DNA of 64,000 nt from Donghicola sp036139795 (GTDB lineage Bacteria; Pseudomonadota; Alphaproteobacteria; Rhodobacterales; Rhodobacteraceae), in NCBI GenBank assembly GCA_036139795.1, contig JAYZYX010000038.1, positions 43,030-107,029 of the forward strand, read 5' to 3'. Made by a program: the position numbers and the translations under genes. Below the pieces are notes generated by a model. The model was not told the DNA's origin, did not search any database, and was given only the letters and a program-made list of their open reading frames with translations. Below are positions 51,401 through 60,791 of this stretch, piece by piece; position 1 is the stretch's first letter; each line of letters starts with the position of its first letter.

Positions 51401-52494
51401 ACGGCGCGATTGGTCTTTCGGGTGGTCGGGCCACAGTGGACATTGGCGCGCGGGGCAGCGAAGGCGGCAAGCTGAACGTTGCGGGGGATGCGACCCTCTC
51501 GGGCAATATTCCCGTGGATATCAGGGTGGTTCTGGATGCTTTGGTGTTCCGCGATGCGGGGCTTTATGAGGCGACCACCAGCGGCGAGATTACGTTGAAA
51601 GGTCCAGCGACGGGCGGTGCAAGCATCGGCGGCGAGATTACCATTGCCAAGGCCGAGTTGCGCATCCCTGAAACCGGCGCGGGTGCCGGTGGCGCGATCC
51701 CCGAGATTGAACATATCGCCCCCAGTGCCGCCGTGCAGACCACCCGCAGCCGTGCGGGTCTGATCGTGGATGACAGCGGCCAAGAGGCGAAAACGATCGG
51801 CTTCCCGATTGATCTGGTGATCAAGGCGCCGCAACGGATATTTATCCGCGGTCGCGGGCTGGATGCGGAACTGGGCGGGCAGATGCGTCTGCGCGGGGCG
51901 ACGGATGACATCATCCCCTCGGGGCGGTTCGATCTGGTGCGCGGTCGCCTGACCCTGCTGGGCCAGCGTTTTGAATTCGACGAAGGCTATGTGGTGCTGG
52001 AAGGCGCCCTGAACCCCGCGATCCATCTGGTGGTTGAAACCCAGCAGGGCGAGATCACCACCTATATCATCGTCTCCGGTGCGGCCTCGGCCCCCGAGGT
52101 GACGTTCAGCTCTAGTCCCGAACTGCCCGAGGACGAGGTTCTGGCGCAGCTGCTGTTTGGCCGTGACATGAGCCGTCTTTCCGCATTCCAAGCCCTGCAA
52201 CTGGCGAATGCCGTAGCCACTTTGGCCGGAAAAGGCGGAAAGGGCGTGATTTCCAAACTGCGCGAAGGGTTTGCGCTGGACGATCTGGATGTGACCACCG
52301 ATGATCAGGGCAATGCGGCGGTGCGCGCGGGCAAGTACATCTCGGACAATGTCTATACGGATGTGACGGTCGGCGCGGCTGGCAAGACAGAGTTGAACCT
52401 GAATATCGACGTCAGCCCCTCGATCACGGCACGGGGCGGGGTGGATAATGAGGGGACCAGTAGTGTCGGTGTCTTCTTTGAGCGTGATTACTAA
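48451..52494 (+). CDS. tamB: TamB-family translocation/assembly protein (DUF490)
   Basis: 1347 residues from a TTG overlapping the tamA stop (48451-48454). A signal/anchor (MRRWIATALIALTPLAGAAQ) is followed by a very long beta-rich AsmA/TamB-type region and the conserved C-terminal DUF490 domain (GRFDLVRGRLTLLGQRFEFDEGYVVLEGALNP, then EDEVLAQLLFGRDMSRLSAFQALQLANAVATLAG and a final aromatic FFERDY). The protein spans the periplasm and partners with TamA. The tamA-tamB order and overlap are typical. Confidence 0.94.
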   Translation: MRRWIATALIALTPLAGAAQDDDGQGYLERLLQDTLSGAGREVRIEGFRGALSSRATIDRLTIADANGVWLDAEGLALDWSRAALLRGRVEVNELSAESLKMPRKPVSDAVDVPAPEATAFTLPDLPVSVNVEELSVARAELGADVIGQDAVLSLSGRAQLANGAGVVALEAGRQDKAGQFTVDLAYDPDANTAAINIQTQEPDDGIIAGLIALPDRPSIDLSVAGTGPADNLTVDVAVKTDAALRLGGQVTLRGTALDVDLGGDLRALLDERYHPLVGDDAQVKASAAKADDGTLTLSDLDVQARAVDLQGHAVIAPSGLPTEIALKGSLQDPDGVPLELAPDVTIASARIDLGHDAAAGPDWKGQVVLEGVSQAAVELGQVTLNGSGQIVPDSEDSPQQVSARFDFLTDALQMTDPAVQALLGPQVQGGVDLLAVEGQPLALRDLVITARAFTASGRADVDGLESGYATTLDLAVDVSDLEAARAASGLELGGSANVAVAGSVTPLSGAFDLRVTGQTRDLQTGQQMLDGLAGGTGDLSLAARRDETGITIETLDLNTEGLRMIAKGTVGSAETNIDFDALVKDLARLGPDGAGRATLTGSAALNGTVVNQIKVLANLSGFNGVRVPLGDQTLSLSEGRIDAEIGQGRWTVDTALAGVRHALGQLNQGDIRGRGTYAQSETGAVTALKGDLSAELQGAQPADADLARALGPNVSLVTRVDYTEGQPLVLDPLSLTGDGYGLSGAVSADLEAQVADVDLSANVKDAGRFSGLAGRSLSGAADVSIKGTLGATQMDVVVTATGRGLDVSDPHANGLLQGSLDLDGHILRDGDVFTIDRLTVAGGNLSAKASGTVSADARDVTAEVRVSDLSRLVEQFPGAVSGTARIGGSGSTTTVDVNVNGPAGMTAKVGGSIDGATLDLTATGQLPLGLANPMIAPRQVSGVANLDLAIRGPAGLDAVSGTVRVADGLFSEPLVGISLKEINGAIGLSGGRATVDIGARGSEGGKLNVAGDATLSGNIPVDIRVVLDALVFRDAGLYEATTSGEITLKGPATGGASIGGEITIAKAELRIPETGAGAGGAIPEIEHIAPSAAVQTTRSRAGLIVDDSGQEAKTIGFPIDLVIKAPQRIFIRGRGLDAELGGQMRLRGATDDIIPSGRFDLVRGRLTLLGQRFEFDEGYVVLEGALNPAIHLVVETQQGEITTYIIVSGAASAPEVTFSSSPELPEDEVLAQLLFGRDMSRLSAFQALQLANAVATLAGKGGKGVISKLREGFALDDLDVTTDDQGNAAVRAGKYISDNVYTDVTVGAAGKTELNLNIDVSPSITARGGVDNEGTSSVGVFFERDY

Positions 52495-52655
52495 CCCGTT
52501 CGGGTGGCGCGGCGATCTAATTGCTGTGCCGCCGTTTGAAAAACCCTGTGCGTGATTTGTACGGTTCGGTGAAATACTGCCGTAAAGATTGAAGAATGGC
52601 GGGTAGGCTGTTACCTAGCCACAAAAAACTGCAACAGATTGAGGGTCCGGCCACA

Positions 52656-55526
52656 GTGTCACTTTTTCTGATCGCTGCTCTGCCTTTCTTGGGCGCGCTA
52701 TTGCCAGGCCTGATGGTCAAGGCAGGTCGCAACACCTGTGCCACGTGGACAGGTATCATTTCCCTTTCCGCTTTGATCGGTCTTCTGGTCCATGCACCTG
52801 CTGTTTTGCGGGGCGAGGTCATTCAGGCGTCGGTTGAATGGATGCCCCTTCTGGGGTTGAACGCCAGTTTCTACCTTGACGGGTTGGGGCTGCTGTTCGG
52901 GACGCTGATCCTTGGGATCGGCTGTTTGATCATCCTTTACGCGCGGTTCTACCTGTCGCGTCAGGACCCGATGGGGAATTTCTACACCTATCTGCTGCTG
53001 TTCCAAGGCGCGATGGTGGGGATTGTCCTGTCGGATAACATCCTGATGCTGTTGGTCTTTTGGGAGCTGACCTCGCTGTCGTCCTTCTTGCTGATCGGCT
53101 ATTGGAACCACCTGCCCGAAGGTCGCCAAGGCGCACGGATGGCGCTGACGGTCACCGGCACCGGTGGTCTGGCGCTGATCGGCGGCATGGTGATGCTGGG
53201 TGAGATCGCTGGTACCTATGAGCTGACCGAACTGCTGCAGATGCGCGACGTGATCCAGCAAAGCCCGCTGTATCTGCCCGCGCTACTGTTGATCCTGCTG
53301 GGGGCCTTTACCAAATCGGCCCAGTTCCCCTTCCATTTCTGGTTGCCCCGCGCGATGGCCGCACCGACGCCGGTGTCGGCGTATCTGCACTCGGCCACGA
53401 TGGTGAAGGCGGGTCTGTTCCTGATGGCACGCCTGTATCCCGTCATGTCCGGCACTGCCGAATGGTTCTGGATCGTCACGCTGGCGGGTCTGATCACTAT
53501 GGTTCTGGGTGCCTTGATCGGCATCTTCCAGAATGACCTGAAGGGTCTGTTGGCCTATTCGACGGTCAGCCATCTGGGTCTGATCACCATGCTGCTTGGG
53601 TTCAGCACCGAGGCGGCTGCCATCGGCGCGGCCTTCCACATCATCAACCACGCAACCTTTAAAGCCTCGCTCTTTATGACGGCCGGTATTGTGGACCATG
53701 AGGCCCACACCCGCGACATCCGCCGTTTGGGCGGTCTGCGTCATCTGATGCCGATCACCTTTGCGATCTCGGTCATTGCGACGCTGTCGATGGCGGGCAT
53801 TCCGCCGTTCAACGGCTTCTTGTCGAAAGAGATGATGCTTGAGGCTGCGGCCCATGCCCATCTGGGCGAGAACGCATGGCTGATCCCCACGCTGGCGACG
53901 ATTGGTGCGCTGTTCTCGGTCGCTTATTCGTTCCGCCTGCTGATCCATACGTGGTTCGGCCCTGTGCGTGATGATTATCCCCACAAGCCCCATGATCCGG
54001 GTTTCGGCATGTATGCCTCGCCCGCGCTGCTGACGGTGCTGGTCATTCTGATCGGCCTGTTCAGCCAGCCGCTGGTGGGTCACGCGGTTGAGGTCATCGC
54101 AGCGTCGATCCTAGGCAACGGCGCCCATCCCCATGTGCATCTGGCCCTGTGGCACGGCGTGACGCCGGCGCTGTATATGTCCGGCGTTGCTGTGGCGGGC
54201 GGTTTGGTGCTGCTGGCGATGTACAAGCCCCTGAACGCCATGTGGGAAACCGCGCCCCGTCCCGATGCGAAGGTGATCTTCGATGCCATAGTGGCAGTGG
54301 TGACGCGGATTTCGAACGGCTTTACCGATCTGCTGCATGACGGCGCACTGACGCGCTATGCGGCGATCTTCTTTGTGTTCTCGGCGCTGGTGTCGGCCCA
54401 TGCCTACTTTGGCGTCGATGCAACGCAACTGACCCGCACCCCGATCGAGGCAGGCATTCTGCCGATCATCGCGTGGTTCGCGCTGATGGTCTCGGCCGCC
54501 TGTGTGGTGGTCTATCACCGTCACCGTCTGCTGGCGCTGGTGATCCTTGGGATCATCGGTGTGGTTGTGTCGCTGTCGTTCAACTACCTCTCGGCCCCCG
54601 ACCTTGCGCTGACCCAGTTGTCGGTTGAGGTTGTGACCATCGTTCTGCTGCTGCTGGCGCTGAACTTCCTGCCGGAACATACGCCGGTGGAAAGCGGCAG
54701 TGCCCGCCGCATCCGTGATGGTGTGATTGCGGGCGGCGTAGGCCTTGGCGTTGCGGCGCTGGCCTATGTGGTGATGCTGAGCGATTTCGCACTGCCCTCC
54801 ATCGCGGAATACCATCTGGCGAACAGCTATAAAGGCGGCGGCGGTACCAACGTGGTGAACGTGATCCTCGTGGACTTCCGTGGCTTTGATACCTTTGGCG
54901 AAATCACCGTTCTGGGGATCGCGGCGCTGATCATCTACGGCGTGACCGAGGGTCTTCTGGGCAGCAAGGTGCGTCAGGTTCTGCTGGAGCGCCGTCCCAA
55001 CCATCCGATCGCTGGCGATGAGCACCCGATGATGATGGTGGTCGCGACCCGTCTGATGCTTCCGATTGCACTGATGGTAGGTGTCTACATCTACCTGCGT
55101 GGTCACAACGATCCGGGCGGCGGCTTTATTGCCGGTCTGGTCGTGGCGATTGCGGTGCTGATGCAGTACATGGCCTCGGGCTATGACTGGGCCGACAAGC
55201 GCCAGCGCTATCCGTACCACGCCACCATCGCGGCGGGCGTCATGATTGCAGGGATCACCGGTATCGGTGCCTTCTTCAACAACATGCCGTTCCTGACCAG
55301 CGACTATGGCTATTTCCAGATCCCGCCCATGGGCAAGTTCGAGCTGGCAACGGCTATGGGCTTTGACCTTGGCGTGTTCCTTGCGGTCGTTGGTGCCGTG
55401 ATGCTGACGCTGGAAAGCCTGTCGCGTCTGGCCTACCGCCGTGGCGACATGCCCGATGAATACCCGATGGACATCAACCCGTCCCGTGCGGCTGTTGAGA
55501 CCACCGAGAATGAGGACAAGACATGA
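52656..55526 (+). CDS. mrpA: Mrp (Mnh/Pha) cation/proton antiporter subunit A, A/B fusion
   Basis: About 956 residues from the GTG at 52656 (MSLFLIAALPFLGALLPGL), which has GAGGG ahead and gives the usual MrpA start; an ATG at 52596 would add 20 hydrophilic residues. The NuoL-like proton channel region contains FWELTSLSSFLLIGYW, AFTKSAQFPFHFWLPRAMAAPTPVSAYLHSATMVKAG and HATFKASLFM. The C-terminal part carries the MrpB-type domain (THE HPMMMVVATRLMLPIALMVGVYIY stretch and HNDPGGGFIAG). It forms the main part of the multisubunit Na+(K+)/H+ antiporter in the inner membrane. Confidence 0.93.
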   Translation: MSLFLIAALPFLGALLPGLMVKAGRNTCATWTGIISLSALIGLLVHAPAVLRGEVIQASVEWMPLLGLNASFYLDGLGLLFGTLILGIGCLIILYARFYLSRQDPMGNFYTYLLLFQGAMVGIVLSDNILMLLVFWELTSLSSFLLIGYWNHLPEGRQGARMALTVTGTGGLALIGGMVMLGEIAGTYELTELLQMRDVIQQSPLYLPALLLILLGAFTKSAQFPFHFWLPRAMAAPTPVSAYLHSATMVKAGLFLMARLYPVMSGTAEWFWIVTLAGLITMVLGALIGIFQNDLKGLLAYSTVSHLGLITMLLGFSTEAAAIGAAFHIINHATFKASLFMTAGIVDHEAHTRDIRRLGGLRHLMPITFAISVIATLSMAGIPPFNGFLSKEMMLEAAAHAHLGENAWLIPTLATIGALFSVAYSFRLLIHTWFGPVRDDYPHKPHDPGFGMYASPALLTVLVILIGLFSQPLVGHAVEVIAASILGNGAHPHVHLALWHGVTPALYMSGVAVAGGLVLLAMYKPLNAMWETAPRPDAKVIFDAIVAVVTRISNGFTDLLHDGALTRYAAIFFVFSALVSAHAYFGVDATQLTRTPIEAGILPIIAWFALMVSAACVVVYHRHRLLALVILGIIGVVVSLSFNYLSAPDLALTQLSVEVVTIVLLLLALNFLPEHTPVESGSARRIRDGVIAGGVGLGVAALAYVVMLSDFALPSIAEYHLANSYKGGGGTNVVNVILVDFRGFDTFGEITVLGIAALIIYGVTEGLLGSKVRQVLLERRPNHPIAGDEHPMMMVVATRLMLPIALMVGVYIYLRGHNDPGGGFIAGLVVAIAVLMQYMASGYDWADKRQRYPYHATIAAGVMIAGITGIGAFFNNMPFLTSDYGYFQIPPMGKFELATAMGFDLGVFLAVVGAVMLTLESLSRLAYRRGDMPDEYPMDINPSRAAVETTENEDKT

Positions 55527-55882
55527 GCGTAGAGTTTCTGGTCGCCTCCGCTATTGGCGTGCTGACCGCAGCAGGGATCTATCTGATCCTGCGGTTGCGC
55601 ACTTTCCCCGTGATCCTTGGCACATCGTTCCTGTCCTATGCGGTGAACGTGTTCCTGTTTGCCACTGGCCGTCTGGTCGTGGGCGCACCGCCCATTCTGG
55701 ACAAATACGCCGAGAACCCCGTCTACACCGACCCGCTGCCTCAGGCGCTGGTGCTGACCGCGATTGTGATCAGCTTTGGTATGACTGCGGTGGTTCTGAT
55801 GATCGCCCTCTCGGCCTATCTGTCGGGCGGGCATGACAAGATCGACATGCAAGACGAGACTGAATCGGAGGAGCGGGCATGA
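55523..55882 (+). CDS. mrpC: Mrp antiporter subunit C (NuoK-like)
   Basis: 119 residues with three hydrophobic helices and NuoK-like sequence (AAGIYLILRLRTFPVILGTSFLSYAVNVFLFATGRL; DPLPQALVLTAIVISFGMTAVVLMIALSAYL). The start overlaps the mrpA stop and its stop overlaps the mrpD start, both as ATGA-type overlaps. Confidence 0.95.
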   Translation: MSVEFLVASAIGVLTAAGIYLILRLRTFPVILGTSFLSYAVNVFLFATGRLVVGAPPILDKYAENPVYTDPLPQALVLTAIVISFGMTAVVLMIALSAYLSGGHDKIDMQDETESEERA

Positions 55883-57480
55883 GCCATTGGATCATTACGC
55901 CGATCCTGCTGCCCACGCTGATGGGCGCATTCATCGTGATGTCCGTGCGGCATCAGGTGGCGTTGCAGCGGGTTTTCTCGCTGGTGGGTCTGTCGCTGCT
56001 GCTGATCAACGCGATTGGCCTGTTTGTCTACGCTCTGGGCGATGACATCTGGGTCTATGAGCTTGGCGCATGGCCTGCACCCTTTGGCATTGTTCTGGTG
56101 CTGGACCAGTTGTCGGCCACGATGGTGCTGCTGACCAGCTTCCTTGCGATGGCGGTGATGCTGTATGCCATCGGGTCCGATTGGGACAAGAAGGGCAAGC
56201 ACTTCCACGCGCTGTATCAGTTCCAGCTGATGGGTGTTCTGGGCGCTTTCCTGACAGGCGACGCCTTCAACATGTTTGTGTTCTTCGAGATCCTGCTGAT
56301 CGCCAGCTATGGTCTGATGACTTATGGCGGCGGCGCGCGGCGCTTGCAGGCGGGCACGCAGTATGTGGTCTATAACCTGCTTGGCTCGACCTTGTTCCTG
56401 TTCGCTCTCGGCACTCTGTATACGGTGACCGGTACGCTGAACATGGCGGATATGGCCGTGCGGGTGGCCGAGATTGCCCCCGAGAACGCAGCGCTGCTGC
56501 GGGTGGCCGTGGTGATGCTGCTGATGGTCTACGCGGTCAAGGCGGCGATCCTGCCCCTGCAATTCTGGCTGCCGGAAAGCTATGCCGCAGCGCCTGCCCC
56601 TGTGGGTGCGCTGTTCGCGATCATGACCAAGGTCGGCGTCTACGCCATCTTGCGCATGTATACGCTAGCCTTCCCGCAGGACGCTCCGGCACTGATCGGG
56701 ACCTATGATGTCTGGCTGATGCCAGTGATCGTCGGGTCGCTGGTGATTGGTATGGTCGGTATTCTGGGTGCCAACAGCCTGTCGCGTCTGGCGGCCTTTG
56801 CGGCCATGGGCTCGGTCGGGACACTTCTGATTGCGGTTGCCAGCTTCACGGTCGAGAGCACCGGCGCGGCGATTTACTATATGGTCCATTCGACGCTAGC
56901 GGCGGCTGCCCTGTTCCTTGTGGTGGATATGGTGCAATCGCGCCGTCCCCAGTGGCAGGACGCCATCCGCGAGGATCGTCCCATGCCGCAGAACGGCTTG
57001 GTCTCGGCCTGCTTCTTTGCCGTGGCGATTGCCATGGCGGGTCTGCCGCCTCTGTCGGGTTTCCTAGGAAAGCTGTTGATCCTGAAGGCCACCGCCGGCG
57101 CGTGGTGGTTGTGGGCAGCGATCCTGATCAGCTCGGTCATTGCGATCATGGGCTTTGCCCGCGCCGGTTCGCTGGTCTTCTGGAAGGGCAACGGCCTGCC
57201 TGAAAGCGATGAGCCTGCGTTTGACCACCCCAAACAGCCGCTGGCCTTTGTGGGCTTTGGCGTGCTGATGGCGGGGATTGTGGCGCTGACGGTTCTGGCC
57301 GGTCCCATGCACAATTTTGCCATGGAAACCGCCGAGCAGATCTACGACCGAGACAGCTATATCGCTGCCGTGTTCGAGGTGAAGGAATACGCGACTGTGG
57401 ACAGCCACGGCGCAGAGCCAGCCGGTGATCACGGCGAAGCTGCCACCGATAGCCATGGCGCGACCGAGGGAGGTCACTGA
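55879..57480 (+). CDS. mrpD: Mrp antiporter subunit D (NuoN/M-like)
   Basis: 533 residues of the proton-translocating quinone-oxidoreductase/Mrp family, with many membrane helices. Motifs: FNMFVFFEILLIASYGLM, VYAVKAAILPLQFWLPESYAAAPAPVGALFAIMTKVGVYAI and AGLPPLSGFLGKLLIL. The C-terminus ends in a His/Glu-rich hydrophilic tail (HGAEPAGDHGEAATDSHGATEGGH) that could bind metal or be a simple solvent-exposed tail. Overlaps both neighbours. Confidence 0.95.
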   Translation: MSHWIITPILLPTLMGAFIVMSVRHQVALQRVFSLVGLSLLLINAIGLFVYALGDDIWVYELGAWPAPFGIVLVLDQLSATMVLLTSFLAMAVMLYAIGSDWDKKGKHFHALYQFQLMGVLGAFLTGDAFNMFVFFEILLIASYGLMTYGGGARRLQAGTQYVVYNLLGSTLFLFALGTLYTVTGTLNMADMAVRVAEIAPENAALLRVAVVMLLMVYAVKAAILPLQFWLPESYAAAPAPVGALFAIMTKVGVYAILRMYTLAFPQDAPALIGTYDVWLMPVIVGSLVIGMVGILGANSLSRLAAFAAMGSVGTLLIAVASFTVESTGAAIYYMVHSTLAAAALFLVVDMVQSRRPQWQDAIREDRPMPQNGLVSACFFAVAIAMAGLPPLSGFLGKLLILKATAGAWWLWAAILISSVIAIMGFARAGSLVFWKGNGLPESDEPAFDHPKQPLAFVGFGVLMAGIVALTVLAGPMHNFAMETAEQIYDRDSYIAAVFEVKEYATVDSHGAEPAGDHGEAATDSHGATEGGH

Positions 57481-57971
57481 TGCTGAGACGTTTGCTGCCC
57501 CACCCGCTGCTGACCGCCCTGCTGACGGTGGTCTGGATGCTCTTGAACAACTCGGCCACGCTGGGTCAGTTCGTGATGGGTTTGATCCTTGGCCTGATCA
57601 TTCCGCTGATTACGGCGGCCTATTGGCCCGATCGTCCGGTGCTGAAAAAGCCGATGAAGATCATCGGTTATGTCCTGATCGTCATGTACGACATCGTGAA
57701 ATCGAACATCGATGTGGCGCTGATCGTGCTGTTCAAATCCAACGCGGCCCGTCAACCCGCATGGGTCACCGTGCCTTTGGACCTGAAATCGCCCGAGGCG
57801 ATCACCGTTCTGGCCGGTACCATTACCATGACCCCTGGCACGCTGACCGCCGATCTGTCGTCCGAAGGCCACGCCCTACTGGTGCATTGCCTTGATGCGC
57901 CCGATCCGCAGGCGGTCTGTCAGGACATCAAAGACCGCTACGAGAGCCGCCTGAAGGAGATTTTCGAATGA
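57480..57971 (+). CDS. mrpE: Mrp antiporter subunit E
   Basis: 163 residues. An N-terminal pair of membrane helices (LLTALLTVVWMLLNNSATLGQFVMGLILGLIIPLI), then the MrpE domain with YVLIVMYDIVKSNIDVALIVL and LDLKSPEAITVLAGTITMTPGTLTADLSSEGHALLVHCLDAP. The start overlaps the mrpD stop by one base and the stop overlaps mrpF. Confidence 0.95.
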   Translation: MLRRLLPHPLLTALLTVVWMLLNNSATLGQFVMGLILGLIIPLITAAYWPDRPVLKKPMKIIGYVLIVMYDIVKSNIDVALIVLFKSNAARQPAWVTVPLDLKSPEAITVLAGTITMTPGTLTADLSSEGHALLVHCLDAPDPQAVCQDIKDRYESRLKEIFE

Positions 57972-58237
57972 TCGAATATGCGATTGATTTCGCCTTCATC
58001 TGCTTTGGCCTTGGCCTGCTGTTCACCCTGTATCGGGTGATCTTTGCCCCCGGTGTGGGTGATCGCGTGCTGGCGCTGGATACGATGGTGATCAACACCA
58101 TCGCCATTCTGGTGCTGCAAGGGATCAACCAAGGGACCGAGATCTTCTTTGAGGCCGCAATGGTGGTCGCGATGCTGGGTTTCGTGGGCACTGTGGCCTA
58201 TGCGCGCTTTATGCTGCGCGGCAACATCATCGAGTGA
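57968..58237 (+). CDS. mrpF: Mrp antiporter subunit F
   Basis: 89 residues with three short helices: FAFICFGLGLLFTLYRVIFAPGVGDRVLALDTMVINTIAILVL and EAAMVVAMLGFVGTVAYARFMLRGNIIE, which match MrpF. ATGA overlap with mrpE; nine bases before mrpG. Confidence 0.95.
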   Translation: MIEYAIDFAFICFGLGLLFTLYRVIFAPGVGDRVLALDTMVINTIAILVLQGINQGTEIFFEAAMVVAMLGFVGTVAYARFMLRGNIIE

Positions 58238-58246
58238 GGGGCTGAC

Positions 58247-58636
58247 ATGGAAATGATTGCGGAAATCGTCATCACCGCCTGTCTGGTCATCGGAGGGTTC
58301 TTCGGTCTGGTTGGCAGCTATGGTCTGATCAAGCTGGATCACCCAATGGCCCGTCTGCACGCGCCGACCAAAGCCACGACGCTGGGGGTCGGGGGCGTTC
58401 TGATCGCCTCGATGCTGTATAGCTGGGTCTTTGAGACGCATGGTTCCTTCCACGAACTTCTGATTACCTTGTTCCTGTTCATCACGGCGCCGATCACGGC
58501 GAACTTTATTGCGAAAGCCTATCTCCACCGTCATGAACAAGAAGAGGTCCTGCCGGATCCCCAAGGGGACAAGACCTGGGCCGTATTGAACCGTCCCGCG
58601 TTCAGCCCTGAACCGGAAGAGACCCAAAAAGGATAA
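58247..58636 (+). CDS. mrpG: Mrp antiporter subunit G
   Basis: 129 residues: VITACLVIGGFFGLVGSYGLIKLDHPMARLHAPTKATTLGVGGVLIASMLY and a third helix ITLFLFITAPITANFIAKAYLH, the MrpG pattern, followed by a hydrophilic tail (PDPQGDKTWAVLNRPAFSPEPEETQKG). It completes a six-gene Mrp operon in A/B-C-D-E-F-G order. The next gene follows four bases later, so it may be co-transcribed. Confidence 0.94.
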   Translation: MEMIAEIVITACLVIGGFFGLVGSYGLIKLDHPMARLHAPTKATTLGVGGVLIASMLYSWVFETHGSFHELLITLFLFITAPITANFIAKAYLHRHEQEEVLPDPQGDKTWAVLNRPAFSPEPEETQKG

Positions 58637-58640
58637 AGCC

Positions 58641-60791
58641 TTGCACACAGCGCTGCCTCAAACCCGCGATCTGGTTTTCGTCGGTGGGGGGCACGCTCAT
58701 GCGCTTGTCCTGCGGATGTGGGGGATGAACCCTGTTCCCGGCGTCCGCCTGACCGTTATCGATCCGCAACCGGCGGCGCCCTATACGGGGATGCTGCCGG
58801 GGCATATCGCCGGTCATTACTCTCGCAAAGATTTGGACATCGATCTGGTGCGTCTGGCGCGTTTTGCCGGGGCGCGGCTGATCCTTGGGCGGGCGACCCG
58901 CATGGATCTGGCGGCCAAGACCGTGCATGTCCATGGCTACGGGGCGGTGCCCTATGACGTGGCATCGGTCGATGTGGGGATCACCTCTGACATGCCCGCA
59001 CTCGAGGGCTTTGCCGAAAACGGCGTGCCTGCCAAACCCCTTGGCCGTTATTCGGTGGATTGGGCGGCCTTCCTTGGGCGCGGTGGCGGCGATGTGGCCG
59101 TCATTGGCGGCGGTCTGGCGGGGGTCGAGCTGGCAATGGCGATGGCCCATGCGCTGGACGGACGCGGCAAAGTCTCCATCATCGAAAAGCGCGAGGCGCT
59201 GGCAGGGCATTCCGAACGTCAGCAACAGGTGTTGCGGGCCGAACTGGCCCGTTGGCAGATCGAGGTTCTGGAAGGGGTCGATGTGGCCTGCGTTGCGCCC
59301 GATCACGTGGCCTTGGCCGATGGGCGCAAGGTGCCTGCGTTGATGACCGTTGGCACGGCGGGCGCGCGCCCTCACGATTGGCTGTCGCAGACGGGGCTGG
59401 CGCTGCACAAGGGCTTTATCCGCGTGGACGGGCAGTTGCGGACCAGCGATCCGTCGGTTTTCGCCTGCGGGGATTGTTGTCACCAAGACCCCAGCCCGCG
59501 CCCCAAGGCAGGGGTGTTCGCGGTCAGGGCAGCGCCTGTGCTGCTGAACAACCTGCGGGCGGCTGTCGGGGTTGGCAAACCGAAAACCTTCAAGCCGCAG
59601 AAGGATTTCCTGAAGCTGGTGTCGCTTGGTGACAAGCGGGCTTTGGCGGACCGCAACGGGCGCGGTTTTGCCGGTGCGCTGATGTGGCGGTGGAAGGACC
59701 ACATCGATCAGAAGTTCATGGATATGTTCCGCGATCTGAAGCCGATGGCGGGGCCGGACGTGCCCCGCGATGTGGCGGATGGCGTGCTTGAGGAATTGGG
59801 CGGCGGCAAGCCCCTGTGCGGTGGTTGCGGCGCCAAGGTTGCGGCCGGTCCCCTACGGGCGGCTTTGGCCAATATCAACCCGACCAGCCATCCCGATCTG
59901 GTGACAGGGCCGGGGGATGACGCGGCGATCCTGAAGATGGGCGAGATCACGCAGGTTCTGACCACCGACCATTTGCGGGCCTTCTGGGAAGACCCGAAGC
60001 TGTTCGCCCGCATCACCACCATCCACGCTTTGGGCGATATCTTCGCGATGGGCGCAGCGCCGCAGACCGCGCTGGTGAACCTGACCCTGCCGCGCATGTC
60101 GCCACGCCTGCAAGAGCGGCGCTTGGCTGAGGTGATGGATGGCATCACTGGTGCTTTGGCCGAATGCGGCGGGGCGCTGGCGGGTGGGCATACTACACTA
60201 GGGGCGGAGCTTTCGATTGGCCTGACGCTGACGGGCCTTCTGGATGGACCTGCGCGGACCAAGGCCGGGGCGCAGGACGGCGATGCGCTGATCCTGACGC
60301 GGCCTTTGGGCTCGGGCGTGATCATGGCCGCCGAGATGCAATTGGCCGCTGACGGGCGCGATGTGGCGGCGCTGCTGAACCGTCAGGTCGAACCCCGCAT
60401 GGCCGAGGCCGAGGCGCTGCGGGGCGTGAATGCGCTGACCGATGTGACGGGCTTTGGCCTTGGCGGCCATCTGGGCGAGATGCTGGAGGCCAGCGGTCTG
60501 GGGGCCGAGATTGTGCTGGCCGATGTGCCAGCCTATGCAGGTGCGCGGGAACTGTTGGCGGCAGGGCAAAAGTCCAGCCTGCATGATCTGAACCGAACGG
60601 CGGCCCCGATTGACGGGCTGATCCCGCCAGAGGCCAAGATATTGTACGATCCGCAGACGGCGGGGGGCTTTTTGGCAGCCGTGCCGCAGGCAGATGTGGC
60701 GGCGGTGATGGATGCGCTGGTGGACGCGGGGGCAGAGCCTGCCGTGATCGGGCGCTGCGTGGCAGGCCCGCCACGGATTACTTTGGCATAA
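58641..60791 (+). CDS. selD: FAD/NAD(P)-dependent oxidoreductase fused to selenide, water dikinase (SelD)
   Basis: 716 residues from a TTG at 58641. The N-terminal ~340 residues are a pyridine-nucleotide-disulfide oxidoreductase-like domain (LVFVGGGHAHALVLRMWG; VAVIGGGLAGVELAMAMA; SVFACGDCCH). The C-terminal ~330 residues are SelD, with catalytic CGGCGAKV (C393, C396, K399), GPGDDAAIL, LTTDHLRAFWEDP, IHALGDIFAMGA and LTDVTGFGLGGHLGEML. SelD makes selenophosphate from selenide and ATP; the fused domain may supply reduced selenium. Convergent with mnmH, which uses selenophosphate, with a 14-base overlap. Confidence 0.95.
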   Translation: MHTALPQTRDLVFVGGGHAHALVLRMWGMNPVPGVRLTVIDPQPAAPYTGMLPGHIAGHYSRKDLDIDLVRLARFAGARLILGRATRMDLAAKTVHVHGYGAVPYDVASVDVGITSDMPALEGFAENGVPAKPLGRYSVDWAAFLGRGGGDVAVIGGGLAGVELAMAMAHALDGRGKVSIIEKREALAGHSERQQQVLRAELARWQIEVLEGVDVACVAPDHVALADGRKVPALMTVGTAGARPHDWLSQTGLALHKGFIRVDGQLRTSDPSVFACGDCCHQDPSPRPKAGVFAVRAAPVLLNNLRAAVGVGKPKTFKPQKDFLKLVSLGDKRALADRNGRGFAGALMWRWKDHIDQKFMDMFRDLKPMAGPDVPRDVADGVLEELGGGKPLCGGCGAKVAAGPLRAALANINPTSHPDLVTGPGDDAAILKMGEITQVLTTDHLRAFWEDPKLFARITTIHALGDIFAMGAAPQTALVNLTLPRMSPRLQERRLAEVMDGITGALAECGGALAGGHTTLGAELSIGLTLTGLLDGPARTKAGAQDGDALILTRPLGSGVIMAAEMQLAADGRDVAALLNRQVEPRMAEAEALRGVNALTDVTGFGLGGHLGEMLEASGLGAEIVLADVPAYAGARELLAAGQKSSLHDLNRTAAPIDGLIPPEAKILYDPQTAGGFLAAVPQADVAAVMDALVDAGAEPAVIGRCVAGPPRITLA